Positions 1 to 12,553 of a stretch of 64,000 nt of DNA are shown here, one piece after another (the first letter of the stretch is position 1; the number at the start of each line of letters is the position of its first letter). The notes under the pieces are model-generated. The model did not search any database. It was not told the origin of the DNA and saw only the letters and a program-made list of their open reading frames with translations. Both the position numbers and the translations under genes were made by a program. The stretch comes from Salminus brasiliensis (Eukaryota; Chordata; Actinopteri; Characiformes; Bryconidae), in contig NC_132896.1 in the NCBI RefSeq assembly GCF_030463535.1, positions 32,710,977 to 32,774,976 of the forward strand. The letters run 5' to 3'.

Positions 1-2183
1 ATTGGCAATGGAACAACAGTGCGCCAGAGTAAGATTGTACTTCTAAATGAACACCCGCATGAACACATACACTCGTGAAGGCAATAGTTCACCAACCACA
101 TAATATTTCTGGCCAGACATGCTACAGAAATACATTTCTGTTAAAAAAAAGTATCTTGGTTGTAATATAATTCTAATATTACAGCTTAATTCATAACCAA
201 CTCATATAAAACAACTAAACTAAATACATAAATGCAAAAAAAAATAAAAAATAGTAATAATAAATTGAAGATATATATATATTTTTTTTTTCTTCTCTTT
301 TAAAACTTAAATTATAATTTTTGCTACTGGGACACATTTTAAAAACAGACCATTTCTGATATATATTTTGTTTTATACATTTATCAAATGTACATGCATT
401 TATTCATGCATTAATAAATCTAAATATTTGACTAGTTTTATTTTCATCATATTTTATGCATAAGTGTGATTAGTCATTTACCAGTGCTTGGTGATGCAAC
501 AGTGATTGATGTGACACTTCACTTCTAACTTTATTTTAAAATATGAACTTTAAAATAATTTTGACTGTATTTTTGTTCTCTTACAGAACCGCCGGTCAGT
601 CTTGTACTGACAGCTTTAATAGTGTTCTCGGGGGTGTGTGTGGTTGTAATCTGTGCTCAAGCCATTGTTATTGTTAAAATGAAGAGCTCTGGGCAGGGTG
701 CTGGTATGTATAATGTATAATATGATAACCACAGTAGATTTACTGTTCACTGTAGCCAGACAAACTGTAATTGAGGTTGTTCTTCTTTTCTCTCTACAGA
801 GAAACTTCAGCAGGATGGTGTGATGGAGAATTCTTCCAATCAGGTACTATTCATGCATTTACATTTACATTACATTTACGGCATTTAGCAGACTATTTAT
901 ATTGATGCTATTATAAGTAAATATGAGTCAGTATTGGATAGATGTTAAGCAGGACCCATGGTTACCAGGGCCCCTCATTTACAGTAGATACTGATGAAAT
1001 TGTTTACCCACATTGTTTATTCATGGAAATGTCCGGTTTCTTGAAAAAAAACTTTTTGTCCCCATCAGCCATGCAACCCCTCAATGAAAAGACCCTCTAT
1101 GACCTACAAAATGATACATTTATCATTCATAACTTTAAAATCCTCAAATAATAAAAAAAATGAGTAAATGTTATTAAATAGTAAATAGTAGTGAGTACTG
1201 AGTAAGAAAAAATATAGCTCATCATCATCAAGTATGAGTTAAATTGAATGCAGGCAATTACAGGACTTAGAGGTCCAATGTTGTTTTGTTACCTTTTACG
1301 CTGATATATCATCATAGTTACTGAAAAACCTTGTATGTCCATTTTTGTTTTTCACTATTTGACATAAAATTAATCTTGGGCAGTTTTTTTCTTCTACTGT
1401 GAAGTTGCCTTTTTGGAGGTTCAAGGTTTTTGCAAGATGGCAACAATAGCTCAGATTGTTTCTAGTTTCTCTGAATGTTTTTCAGTCCAGGACTTAATGT
1501 GGGCAGTGGTGGCTCAGCGGTTAGAGCGGCGAGATGTCGGGCTCAGCAAGCTGCCACTGTTGGGCCCTTGAGCAAGGCCCTTTACCCTCTCTGCTCCCCG
1601 GGCGCTGGAGTTGGCTGCCCACCGCTCTGGGTCTGTGTGTGTACTCACTGCCCCTAGTCTTAATAGTGTGTGTGTGTGTGTTCACTACCACAGATGGGGT
1701 AAATGCGGAGGACACATTTCGCTGTACAGTAACAAATATGTGCACCTTTATTTATATTTAAGGCATTTAGCAGAAGCTCTTATCCAGAGCGACTTACAAA
1801 AGTGCTTTGCTATTTACTCAATAATAATACTAATAATTCAAAGATACCTCTAAGTTTAGACTCTACTAAACACAGGTCAATAAGGTGACCATGACAACAA
1901 CACAGTTAGATTGGTACTGAGTTACTAGAACACTGGTTCTTTGGGAAATATATCAGGATTTGCATATTAGCATGAGGCTATTGTGAGTAACCTGCATACG
2001 TTGACATCCTGTGTGTCTGTGTTTCAACAGGGCGGCAATGCTGAGAGTCTGAATTACGCTGCAGTTCAGTTCAAAGAGAAGAAACCTAAACGTGAAGACA
2101 GAAGGAGGAGAGAAGAGCCTGAAGAACTGGTGTACTCTCAAGTGAGAACCTCCACTGCTACTGGTCCTCGTCCAAAGCGCTAG
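1..2183 (+). CDS. nitr: NITR gene A, 3' end only (ITIM-type inhibitory receptor)
   Basis: This is the 3' part of a novel immune-type receptor; the signal, V and most of the I exon lie before the window. Exons: 1-28 (end of the I domain, joining-like IGNGT), 587-703 (transmembrane), 800-843 (short cytoplasmic) and 2031-2183 (tail, stop TAG). All joins use GT/AG and keep frame, giving 113 residues in the window. The membrane exon reads KPPVSLVLTALIVFSGVCVV and runs into Lys-rich cytoplasm. The tail carries two ITIM-type motifs, LNYAAV and LVYSQV, 24 residues apart and separated by a basic/acidic linker. ITIMs recruit SH2 phosphatases when phosphorylated, so an inhibitory role in a lymphoid or myeloid cell membrane is expected. 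Of the ITIM-class genes here this one has the best consensus first motif, with Leu at -2. SINE fragments sit in its last intron. Confidence 0.85.
853..895 (-). repeat. Fragment of a tRNA-type SINE
   Basis: This intronic stretch carries the motif catttacggcatttagcag, which recurs at one end of the full elements at 19951-20178, 30642-30855 and 56995-57220. Only that end is present. Confidence 0.5.
1310..1440. repeat. Dispersed repeat, family unknown
   Basis: Intronic sequence containing gtgaagttgcctttttggag followed by aaggtttttgcaag. Related copies occur near 8295-8430, 27680-27960 and 58000-58110, the last two with the shared words accaatagaaat and ctccaaaatgact. Probably an old non-autonomous DNA transposon; the ends are not defined. 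Confidence 0.45.
1501..1757 (+). repeat. tRNA-derived SINE, internally deleted
   Basis: Starts gggcagtggtggctcagcgg (box A-like) and continues through the shared body gcaagctgccactgttgggc and ccttgagcaaggccctttac to a tail with acatttcgctgtacagt. Compared with the copy at 45113-45400, about 25 bp holding box B (ttgtgggttcgattcccggg) are missing, so this copy lacks a normal polymerase III promoter. A short TG run lies inside, and a fragment of the second SINE family follows at 1758-1802. Confidence 0.8.
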
Positions 2184-3817
2184 CTTCTTTTAGTGGTGTG
2201 TTCAGCACCACAAGTTCTAGTTTTAGTCTCTAGTTTTAGACTCTTTATTTTATGTTTTGGAATCTGGCAATTGTTTTGTTTTGTGCTACTATTTACTGTG
2301 AACTCCCACTGCTCTCAAAAGCTGAAGATGTCTGGACTCCCTGTCATATGAGTCTTTTTTTATCATTTTGTATTCAAATTCAGATTTAAGAGTAAATAAC
2401 ACAGCAAAGTATAACTACAATTGTATAACTACAAGTGTATATAATTGTACAATTGTATGTCTACAATTTCCTGATGAAAACAGTGTTAAAATATTTTACT
2501 GGTTTATTTGGTTTGTTTTCATTAATTATATGGTTTGCCATATAAATATATTTTAACCCGCATAAAAACATAGATTTATCCATTATAATATTTTATATGC
2601 TCAAGTTCTGTTAAAGGAAAGGTTTACAACATAATACATATTTCAAAAATACGTTCAGGAGTTTGCAGCAACACTGGCTAGTACATTATCCTCCAGTGCA
2701 AAACTAAGGAAACACACTTACTAGGATACTAACTATTTCATATCAATTACATTGGGGGTCAATTATACTTTATTGTATATATGTATTATATATGTGTTAC
2801 ACAATTATTGTGCACTGTGTATTTGAAATAACCTAATATCGTTTACATACACAACATGAGTTTGCACACATTTAACACTCAAACATAAGACAATATTAAT
2901 TATTTATTTAATTAATGTGGGACTCCAAAGAGAAGAAAGTATGTGCAATTAACTAAGAACAACTGTCTTTGTGTTTCTGGAGTAAACCACGGAAGTTGTG
3001 ATTTTAGACATTGCTAATTAACAGACTTTCTATGGATGTTGGATTTAGATTTCACTCTGCAACCATCACTGTCGGTTACACTGCAGGTAATTAAGTGCTT
3101 ATTGCATCAGAAAGCTCTGCTAATGAAGCAAATATAATGAAACATACTTAGAATGAAATGAGAAACAGGTGTCAGGTGTTAAACACATCATATGATGAGA
3201 TTTTCTTCTCGATCAGCTCTGCAATCTTTCTTCTCATTCCAGCTCCAACACATCAGAATGGTTTCCAGATTACACACAAACCTTAAACCTATCAAATAGA
3301 TATATTCACATAACACTCTCCATGAGTTTTGAAAAAAGTCCCTTTTCATATCCTTTAGTGTCTCCTAGTCTCTCTTACAGACTGGCTCTACAATGTACTG
3401 GGAGTCTGAGATATTTTAGTAGAATTCCTCCAGACTAATTGCGGATATACACTGTGCAGATAAAGACCAATGTGTTCAAGCAGCCATAAGACTTCTACCA
3501 AACCTCTGAAGTGACCACATCCCTTCAGGCCCACCCATGAAGAGCAGGAACAGAGATTTAAGAAAGTGAAATGTCATAGATCAGACAGAAGAATAATGAC
3601 TGTAATTCTGTCTGCTATTACAAGGGGGCGTCTGATCTCCAAAAACAAAAACATTATTTTGGTTTAAATCAAATAAATAAGTTTAACAGACTGTAGATTG
3701 GCATTAGCAAGAAATACGTACCAGGAGGATGAGTCTGCTGAGGGAAAAGGCATTTACAGAGAGAGCAGAAAAGGGTAGAAGAGGGGAATTATCATTAGAA
3801 CAGTGTGAAAAAAAATA
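2184..3817. other. Intergenic, no gene seen
   Basis: AT-rich 3' flank of NITR A. I see no Ig exon, no tail exon and no clear mobile element. Confidence 0.5.
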
Positions 3818-3852
3818 AATAATATATATATATATATGTGCAGAACAGTGTG

Positions 3853-3909
<57 letters not shown>
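3818..3909. repeat. AT microsatellite
   Basis: Two (AT)n runs separated by a short gtgcagaacagtgtgaat spacer. Confidence 0.9.
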
Positions 3910-3914
<5 letters not shown>

Positions 3915-5429
3915 TTTATACATATTTTACTAAGTAAATTACTTTTGGTTTATTAAACCAAAAGGGGTTCTTCATTGGCATTGCTCAAAGAACCTTTGCT
4001 TTTGTCAATTCAATTCAATTAGTTATTCTGAATTTGAACACACACTCACACGCACACACACACTAGTATTTAGCCCTATTGGTAGTTTCAGTATCAGTGT
4101 TGTGTCCGCCTCTGGTGCTGCCCCTCATTTGCATGTTGGCAGTTTCTATCTTGAGTAACCTCACTAGAGTTTACCCAGACAGAAAGGTGAGGGCCCCTGG
4201 GAGGTGCGGACACATCTGCTGGTGCTGCATTACAGCTGTGGTTGACTCTGAGCGTGCACTAGAGGGACTTCCTCAAGAGCAGCCACTGTCTTTTCTTCCA
4301 GAACAAAATCATATGTTTCAGGCTTGATACTCAGCACAGGCTGGAAGGGGCTGCAGGGCTGAAGAAGAGGCTGCATGGAAACGAGGACAGTAGTATGGAC
4401 TTCGCTTTTCGGCAGGTGTTTGGGTGTGACCAGGATTCATTGGGACTGTGTTTGACCTGTACGAGAGATCATTCAACTTCTGTGTTCTGTTCACAGAGAA
4501 GACTGAAGAGTCAAGTACGAGAGAAAGGGGCTGCCTCTCCACCGACATCTAAAAAAGCATGGGTGGTCAGCCAGTGCCAGTCTAGCTGCTCTCAGCTTTC
4601 AGGTGCTATTCTGTATAGTGATGCCTCACTGTGTCGGAGGAGCCTGGCTGGGAAACAGTAGATGGAACACCAATTATGCTGGTTTCTCAAGAAGAGAGTG
4701 TGCTGGATTGCCCTGGACTGGACTTTCTGGGTTGCTTTGTTGGTTGGAGGACCCTTGAAGTGTTTGAGATGTTTGTGTAGTAATGGTCCTGGAAGGTGTT
4801 GCTTCTGTATTAGACCGTTGTGTCATCTTTTGGATCTTTTCCACATTTACATGCATGGGTGCTATTCTTGAGAACTATGAAGTTGATCTAGGGTAATTTA
4901 GCTAATTTGTGAAGTTGAAAGGTTGAAAAGTCACACATTATTATTTTAGTGCAAGGATGTCCATTCCTGGTCCTGATGATCTACTGTCCTGTAGAGTTGC
5001 AAGCTATTTCAGCTTTTAGAGGGTTGCTGGAGTCATTTCTGATGAATCTGAACTCACCAGGGTGGAACATCTGGGGCGCCAAGACTGGGGACTTCTGGTT
5101 TAATCCAAGCTATTATTATTATTACTATCACAGGTAAGTGGTGCTGATTGTGGACGCAGATACAATCCGCAAGAACAAGAACATGTTCCTCTGAGAGTGT
5201 TTTGTGTCCACTGGTCCCTCAAAAATGTTATTTCTGACCACAGCTTTTAATGATAAAGAACAAGATGAATCTACAATTATACAATACACAGCTCAATATA
5301 CTGAGCTTATACACTTTACTAATATCACCTGTACACTATCTTATTCAGTGTGGGAAATTAGTTCTTGACAAACGCCAAGCCCAATAATACCAACCAATCA
5401 TCGCTTAAAAGCCACAGCTTTTTTTGAGT
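3910..5429. other. Intergenic, no gene recognised
   Basis: Mixed-composition sequence. Short open frames exist (for example 4079-4327 and 4395-4661), but none shows a domain, signal peptide or splice structure that I can name. Confidence 0.4.
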
Positions 5430-5668
5430 ATTGTTTCTGACTGTTTGCATCAATGTATGGATCCTACTCACTGGATCTGAATCCAATAGAATGCCTTTAG
5501 GATTCTTTAGGAAAAATCTGAAGGAACTACATCACAGAATCATGTCAACATGGAGCAGAATCTCAAAGGACTGTTTTTTCATCCATGCTGTGAAGAACTT
5601 AAGCTTGAGGGTGGTCCTACTCAAAAGAACTACAAAGGGTTCCTAATAAAGTGCTCAGTGAGTGTATA
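5430..5668 (+). pseudogene. Tc1/mariner transposase 3' end, decayed
   Basis: The frame reads LTGSESNRMPLGFFRKNL and then MSTWSRISKDCF. This matches the C-terminal third of Tc1-like transposases, where the usual motif is SPDLNPIEHLW followed by an M-S-I-W-x-K-I-S-x-x-C-F segment. The element ends with ttcctaataaagtgctcagt, a typical 3' end of this family. The Pro and Asp of the SPDLNP motif are replaced, and the catalytic core is absent. Other pieces of the family lie at 16720-16925, 27975-28205, 47490-48470, 54590-54740, 59370-59520 and 60775-61600. Confidence 0.7.
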
Positions 5669-5789
5669 TCTCAGTCAATTTCTTTTAAATATGAGTAGTC
5701 AGGTACTCCAAGCTAAACTAAAAGTTCTACCCCTCAACACTTTCTCAAAGCAGAGGAAAAGTGTTTTATTGTCTGTTTTATTATTCCAA

Positions 5790-6135
5790 ATTTCAACAGT
5801 GTCTTATATCAAAATCCGATCTGCACCGAGAGCCCTTCCAGCTTCAAGTACGGCTCGTCTCGACCTGCCATTCTTTAAGATCCACAGAAGACGAGCGTCC
5901 AGACTTTTTACTGTCCTGCACGAAGTGGTGGAACGAACTTTCCCTTGGAGTCCAACACTCGCTGTCTTCAAACCCAGACTGAAGACCCTCCTCTTCTGAG
6001 AGGACTTGGGTGAAGAGTAGAGTGTTATGGTTTGCTTATTGACTCTAAGATTAGAGGATCTTTGAGCTTCTAGTCTATTTAAACTAGCTGAGGTTCTTCT
6101 GGAGAAGAGCAACTACTATGTAATTAAATTAAAAT
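5790..6135 (+). pseudogene. LINE reverse-transcriptase 3' end with tail
   Basis: The + frames read RLDLPFFKIHRRRASRLF, then a disrupted V-V-E-R-T-F segment, then TLAVFKPRLKTLLF. This is the pattern seen at the very C-terminus of L2/Rex-like ORF2 proteins, where a W-N-x-L-P segment is followed by F-K-x-x-L-K-T-x-L-F. After the stop comes a roughly 120-bp 3' region ending in AT-rich sequence. Frames switch within it, so it is dead. The exact LINE clade is uncertain. Confidence 0.6.
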
Positions 6136-6585
6136 GTAAATGTCAATATGACTGCAGAGAATGCTGTCAGCTAATCCACAGCTATAAGCCTGCAACATCC
6201 TGTAAACACAGACTCTGTGTCACATCTTAATTCTACTCAGAAGTTCAACAATAATCAATCCTAATCAATCCTTGCTCATATATTTTCAATATGTACCCAT
6301 TTTTTTAGAGGACCATTTTAACCCAGGTTCTTCTCTGTACTTCTTCTTTTACTGGGGAAGCTGAAATCTATGGATAGCCATGCAGTTTAAATTTGAGGAC
6401 AGGGTGAACAGCTGTTTCTGCTTTTGAAACTGGGTCTGAAGAAGCGGCCCTGTGGCTCACCACAGACAGAAGTAACTGAGCATCCTGTGGAAACTTTGAG
6501 GTGTACGCGTGGGTTGTTTTTCTGAGTGGTCAAAAACACACACAAGCAGAGGCATCACCTGACACACCAAAGCCTCCAGATAAAC

Positions 6586-6970
6586 ATACACAAAAGTATT
6601 GGGACACTTGCTCATAATAAAAAGAGTTTATGCTAATTTTGTTGGAGTAACTGTCTCTACTGTCCAGGAAAGAAGGCATTGTGCTGTGAGAATCTGATTG
6701 CATCCAGCAGCCATTCCTAACTCCACAACTCACCCCAACAGAACACAGTTGTAACTGCTCCACAGCTCAATGCTTCTGGGACTGGACAAGCTGTGTGTGC
6801 ATTTGCACATCTGTGTTAGCAATGGGTACGAGTAGCTGAATGCAGTCAACAAAAACAAAGAGAAAGAGAAAGAGCATGATTGGTAGCTACCCAGTGGTGA
6901 AGGAGGAGATCCAGCAAAGACAGAAGCTAACCCCACCCATATCCAACCCTGCCCAAGAAGCTGAACACGA
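6586..6970 (-). repeat. Non-autonomous DNA transposon copy
   Basis: Begins with an end reading cacaaaagtattgggacact and then gttggagtaactgtctctac and tgtccaggaaagaaggcatt. The same words occur in opposite orientation in the copies at 31490-31995, 59900-60200 and 62680-62925. No coding capacity; a MITE-like element in teleost DNA. Confidence 0.65.
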
Positions 6971-8294
6971 CTTTTAAGCTTCGATTTAATTACATGATTT
7001 AAAACATCATGGAAAATCAAGTTAAATTAAAGCAATAAAATAAAAACAGTAAGAAGTCTGATGGAGTCTTATTGCATCAATTCAAGCATTTCAATCTACA
7101 TGATCGATTATAGGTGTGACCGGAACTGAAACTTCTCAGAGCACTGCAGTTCAACACTGATGGTTTAGATGTGAGCATGGCTTGTGTCTTAACTCACTGC
7201 TGCATCTGGATTCAGTAGCCAATCCCATCATCTCCACTGCTTCAGGTCTTTGGACTCTGATTAGTGTCTGATTGGTGAATCTAGCTTTAGAATACATACT
7301 GCCCTAAGGATGTCCTCCCTCCTTCCTCCCTCTTTTAATTTTCTTTTAATAAAGTTCTTTAAAGTTCTAAAGTTCTTGGAAGGACTTCTTCTTGAAAGGA
7401 GACTCGTGACCACTGTCTTTCAATTGCAATGATGAAACATTTTATTCCAATCAGAAGTACAGTGTGGAGAGAGTCCGTCAATTCTCGGTGCCCCTCTGCT
7501 CTCTCTCTAGACAGAGGAACACCTCACATTTTATACTCTTCTACAGGTCATGTGTTGTTACACTATTCCATATATAGGATGTCACTGTCTACCTCCACGA
7601 GGGGTGTAAATCAACTGTTTGTTCAGTTCATTTATGGCTTTACTAAGTTAGGCCTGGGAATGGATCTCGCTCTCCTTTCTCAAGTCTAGCCCATGGGCCT
7701 CATCATATTATCTCTCAACTCCATACCATTCCTTCAGATCTATGAACACCCGCAGAGCTAATGTATATACACTACAAGTGGACCAGACTTCTGGCCAGCC
7801 TGGATTCTGGACACTTATGAGTGCACAACAGTAAGGAAAAGAAGTCCTTCCAGGTCTCCAGAGAAGGTTTGATGATTTCTGGAAATTAGAAAATCCAATT
7901 TTCTAAATTTCTGGTGATAGTGAGAGTACAGAAACATGATCACACATGAAAATCCTCCAAAAAAAATGATGTGAAGAGTATCAGAAGTTTGAACTACAGA
8001 AGAATTGTATGGTTCTTTATTACATAAATATGATATAAAGATGGGTTGATGAACAGTGAGAAAGTGTTTGTATCAGGCGCCAAATTAAGTGAAATGGAAA
8101 CAGTCTGAAAGAGAAATACTAAGGAAAATGTATCAGTTTCAATCTCTGAGCTGAGATTGCAATTAACTAACCCTCACACTCCCCAGTGAAGCCAAAACAC
8201 ATCAAATTTCATCCCCTACAGACCCATCTGCCTGATGGATTGTATGTGTTATGTATTATGTATTGAATGCTGGCTTAGACACAACTTAACATAA
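6971..8294. other. Intergenic, possible unknown element at 7370-7860
   Basis: No gene recognised. A 14-bp inverted match (ggaaggacttctt near 7378 and aagaagtccttcc near 7840) may mark the ends of an unclassified element; nothing between them codes for a known protein. Confidence 0.35.
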
Positions 8295-8430
8295 TGTGAA
8301 TCTGACAGTTATTCTTTACATCAATGAATTAGAAATTAATTAGAAACTTAGAAATTAGAAACGTCCATTAAAACCTTCTCTTGTAAAGTTGCTGTTTTGG
8401 AGATACAAGGTTTTTGTGTGAAAGAAACTT
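8295..8430. repeat. Dispersed repeat, family unknown
   Basis: Carries cttctcttgtaaagttgctg followed by ttttggagatacaaggtttt, matching the repeat at 27680-27960 and more weakly 1310-1440. Confidence 0.45.
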
Positions 8431-8465
8431 TCTTTGCTTTGCCTCCAGTGTATTCAAATATTCAA

Positions 8466-8690
8466 TATATAGTTTCTGCTGAGGCTGTGGATCTTGATGA
8501 GCAATTGTTTAATTGTTTAAGCATTATACATTAAACAATTATGTTCTCAGCTTGGAATAATGGTGATATTACTCCGCACTGCAAATTTGTAGAAAAGCCC
8601 AGTCAAAACATTAAGATTTGGTAGAAACAATATTACTCCAGAAACCTCAGGAGAAATGGTGAAATCCATTTATCCAGTTTCTTCACATAT
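8466..8690 (+). pseudogene. Relic of a NITR V-domain exon
   Basis: Starts like a V exon: tctgctgaggctgtggatct followed by tgatgagc, comparable with the opening S-A-E-A-x-D-x-x-E of gene F. Further on, gaaaagcccagtcaaaacat and taagatttggt align with gene D sequence coding for the segment before W-V-W-Y-K-Q, but a short deletion removes the second Trp region and introduces TAG. No signal exon, second Ig exon or membrane exon was found nearby, so this is a dead fragment. Confidence 0.65.
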
Positions 8691-9690
8691 TAATTAAACT
8701 ACTGAATATAAAATATGAAAGAGATGGGGAATAATGTGAGAGGTAATAAAACTTTTTAAAACTTAAAACCTCATTTAAAATCTGTGATGAAATCAAACCA
8801 TGTCTTGGTAACGTATTTATCTTTTGTAGTTAAAGAGATTTAAATAACTTTGTTTTTATTGTGTTTAGATTGTGTTTAAAGTAATAAAATATTGTATGTA
8901 ATACAGCCAGGTACCCTGAAGGTACAACTAAAGGTATTATGACATGCTGCATGTGGTCTACAATGTCTTTCCCAGGTCAAAACTCAACATCACCTTGTTG
9001 TAGCAGGATTGCCACCATGTGGCCAGTGTCTGACAATATCATAATAACAGTGAAGCCACGAACATAACTATAAAGGGTAATATCTTACATTATTGTGTGC
9101 ATTCACAGAAACTGTATGGGCTCCTTTGCTCAATATGAAACACCAAGCTGGGAGAATGAAGGCTAGCATGTAATTCTTCCTTGCCATGTGAAGCAACACT
9201 ACATCTTTTCTACTGCAAATGCAACGATTCTGACAGCTCAACATGCTAACTAAATTCAATTAACACAGAGTGACCAGGGGAACGGGGTCAACCGGTCTTT
9301 CAGACTGGTGGTGGATAACTGTGGCACCTCTGACAAAAATAACAAGTAGTCCAAGATCATTGATTTGGTGTCTTAAGGCTGGTCTTGAGTCTCAATGCAT
9401 GTATTGGTGAAAATATTGTACCTCTGATTTACCTCTGTGGTCACTCTGGTATGGTAGAAGGTCCAGGATCTGAGGACTGTTACTGTATGTTTTATGGTTT
9501 CTAGTCAGCTGATTTGAACAGAGTGTTATTTAAGACACTCGTCAATCAAAAACATTGTAAAAATGGAAAAAATAATATACTAATGTTGCTTAAATTCTTT
9601 AAAAGAAGAGATGCACTTAGGAAACACGGAATCTAGCAGACGTTCTTAATCAAAACTGTAACTGATAATGCTCAAAATAGATGAAGTCTT
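8691..9690. other. Upstream flank of NITR B
   Basis: No coding exon seen. The last part (about 9580-9690) resembles sequence at 20690-20770 before gene D (aatgttgctta, tctagcaga, gtaactgataatgctca), so the upstream regions of B and D are duplicates. Confidence 0.5.
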
Positions 9691-9840
9691 CTGGTGGCCA
9701 AACATGTGTTAGTCAAGCAGTGTTAAAAAAAAAAGAAAAAGAAAAAATTAAACCCTTGTGACTTTTTACAGCCAATCAGGCTAAGCTCATGGGTCCTGCC
9801 AGCTATTTTGGCTCTTTGGTCAGTTGCTTTCTCTCCAAGT
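9691..9840 (+). promoter_or_regulatory. Proximal promoter of NITR B with CCAAT box
   Basis: CAGCCAAT (CCAAT at 9772-9776) lies 107 bp before the ATG. It is preceded by an A-rich tract (9724-9748) and by cttctggtggccaaacat. The whole block is shared with gene D, and the CAGCCAAT core with all seven complete NITR genes of the window. An NF-Y-type factor is the obvious candidate reader (inference). Confidence 0.65.
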
Positions 9841-9878
9841 CTGCTTCAGTGAAGATCTCTTGAGTTTCTTGTACAGTC

Positions 9879-12553
9879 ATGTCTCTGATATGGATTCTTA
9901 TTTTGTCTCTTCAGATAATCTGTAAGTTTTTGAGCTTTTTACTACATTATTTAGTGTTTAAAAGTTGAGTACTCTGGGTTTACTGTGAACTGTGCTTTCT
10001 GAAATATCAGCCACTGTTTTCTTCATCAGTTGAGCTTTGAACTCCTTTTATCTTGCAGATCCTGCTCGAACCACAGACCTTAATGAGCGGACGTTTATCT
10101 CAGTTGAGTCTGGTAAAAATGTAACTCTTCACTGTAAAGAAAAGCCTGAAAAAGCCTCTAAGATTTGGGTTTGGTATAAGCAGAGAGTTGGACAGGAGCC
10201 TCAAGAAGTGGCAACACAGTTAACCAGCAACAACCAAGAGCCTTTTTTGAATTCGATTTTTCAGAAAGGATTCAAAATAGATAAGAAAGACTTTTCTCTG
10301 ACTATTAAAGGAGCTACTAAAGATCATGAAGGGATGTACTTCTGTGGAAAAGGCGACGGGAACACGCTTAAGTTTTTTAACGGCACATTTGTAGCTGTGA
10401 CAGGTAACAGAACTGATGTTTTGACTTGTGTTGATATATAAACTCATGTACAAATGATACATTTATACACTTATAATATAAAACTGCAATAATAATCAAA
10501 CCTGTGTGAGCTCTTCACTCCTGTGACATAGAAAGTAAAAATATATTTGGAGCATCTCAGTGTTTCTTGTTTATACTTATACACTATTAAACTGTGCTTC
10601 AGTACCACATTTAATTAATAATCTTATATTTTCTGGCAAACCAAGAAATCTTTATTTTATTAACCAGATCATCCTCAGTCAAGCATCTCAATTATACAAA
10701 CTCCAAAATTAGCGTTGGTTCGTCCAGGAGATAATGTGACTCTGCAGTGCACGGTCCACCATAAGGTCCAAGCAGCTGAACGTGGAGTGCTTTGGTTCAG
10801 ATCTGCTGCAGGACGATCCTTTCCTGAGATCATCTACACTCATCACAACAGCAGCCGTCAGTGTGAGATCAGCTCTTCTAAAGACGGCTGTGTGTTCAAC
10901 TTCACCAAGAACATCAGCAACAGTGAAGATACTGGAACTTACTACTGCGCTGTGTCCAGCTGTGCGAAGATCATCATTGGGAATGGAGCTACAGTCAGAT
11001 TGAGTAAGCTACTATTAGTCATTGATTGTTTATGCAATGAAGGCAAATCAAGGAATGGAGGACATTCTTGAGCTCTATTAAAGGAATTAAATACATGTCA
11101 TTGTTAAATAGTATTTAGCTGTTCATCGTCAGTCCTAAGAAAACTTTGATGTGCATTGTTTGATCTTTGCTTATAGAACTAAAACTGAAACTGCTTTGAA
11201 GCATTACCTTAATTAACCTTTCACTGGGGACATGGTGGTGGTTGGAAGTTTTCCCAGCTGAGGTTTTTACAGTATTTATGTATTTATGTTTCACAGAGGA
11301 GCCTGTAGATCCCATTGTTATCCTTCTGGGAGTTGCTTTGGGAGTGTGTGTGGCTGTAATCATCACTCAGACCTATTTATTTTGTAAAAGAAGAAACGGC
11401 GAACAAAGCAGTGGTGAGTTTCTGCAGTTCAGTTCATCTGTTTTGACTTCTTTTTGAATAAATCAATAAAATGACTCATTTATTCTAGTGTAATTTGTAT
11501 TAAATAGATAAATACATTTTACAATAGGTTCATAACAGTTTCATACTATTACATTATTACAATAATATTATCAGACATCATCAGACCTGATATCTCACAT
11601 AATTAGTGTGACATATAAAGGTTCTTTAATGTTTAACCCTGTCAGACTTAACATCCCACATGCAATCTTAAAATAAAGGTTCCTCGATTGTTCTTCAATA
11701 GAACATACAAATAATTTAATAGTATAGAACCTTTATCAAGGTTCTTTAACCATACCTAACATTTCACACTCACAAAATATAGGTTCCTAAATTTTTATTA
11801 TTATTATTACTGTTGTATATTTCTAGGGGAACAAAACGATCAGTATAGAATCTATCTCTCATGATAAGGTTCTTTAATCTTTAACCCTATCAGACCTAAA
11901 ATTTCTTACTAAAAGGGTCTCACAAAAGGGTTTCTAAATTGTTCTTGGTTACATACAGTTCTAGGAAAATATGTATTGAGTACATACCCTTTACATTATG
12001 TTGATATTAATTAATGTTTAAAGATTAAAAAAAGAAATATGTAAGTAAATATAAACTTTACATATGGCTAATGTTCTATCCCAGTTCAGTTTAGATCCTA
12101 GAACTGAACACATCCAAGCCAAGAACCATTTAAGATCCTTTATTTTATAGACTGATAGTAAATGGAAATAATGTTATATCTGGAGTGCTTAAATAACATT
12201 CCAGTTCCCAGTGATGGTTCTGTATTTTTTCCACTCTAGGGAGCTCTTCAAACGGTCAACAAAGGTCGGTGGCTGAGAAGTCACCCAGTCAGGTACTACA
12301 TGTGTCCTCTTGTGCTTTTAGATGATGTGCTCTGATACACCAATTCTCTTTAAACTCACATTGACTTTTCTGACCAATAACAACCTCTGGATCTCTGTTC
12401 CAGCAGGATCATGAAGCTGCTGGGATGAATTATGCTTCCATACAATTCAAAGAGCGGAAACCTAAACATGGGAGAGGAAAGAGAGAGCAGACTGAAGACG
12501 TGGTGTACTCTCATGTGAGCCACGCTGCTGCTCCTCATCGCTCAAATCGCTAA
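9879..12553 (+). CDS. nitr: NITR gene B, ITIM-type inhibitory receptor
   Basis: Six exons: 9879-9921, 10059-10403, 10668-11003, 11297-11413, 12240-12292 and 12404-12553; 347 residues, every join in phase. The signal is MSLIWILILSLQII. The V domain has its first Cys in VTLHC, then WVWYKQ, then GMYFCGKGDG, and ends in a joining-like FFNGTFVAV. The I domain has VTLQC, VLWFRSAAGR, extra cysteines in RQCEISSSKDGC, then GTYYCAVSSC and IIIGNGAT (here CAK instead of CGK). The membrane segment VILLGVALGVCVAVIITQ has no charge and is followed by CKRRNGE. The tail has MNYASI and VVYSHV; the second is a consensus ITIM, the first has Met at -2. A CAGCAG acceptor at the tail exon allows use of 12404 or 12407. 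Expected role: inhibitory surface receptor of immune cells. Confidence 0.9.
11600..11960. repeat. ggttcttt-type dispersed repeat
   Basis: Intronic stretch with recurring words such as aaggttctttaatgtttaac and agaacctttatcaaggttct. Similar material lies at 22600-22960, 33380-33510, 39060-39170, 50610-51020, 53095-53590 and 54890-55100. It looks like a teleost non-autonomous element with internal inverted repeats. Confidence 0.5.

Noticed and set aside
5550-5999. 149-residue + frame as a protein gene
   Set aside because: It runs from the decayed Tc1-like 3' end into a LINE 3' end in mixed frames; only the final F-K-P-R-L-K-T-L-L-F part is meaningful and belongs to the LINE.
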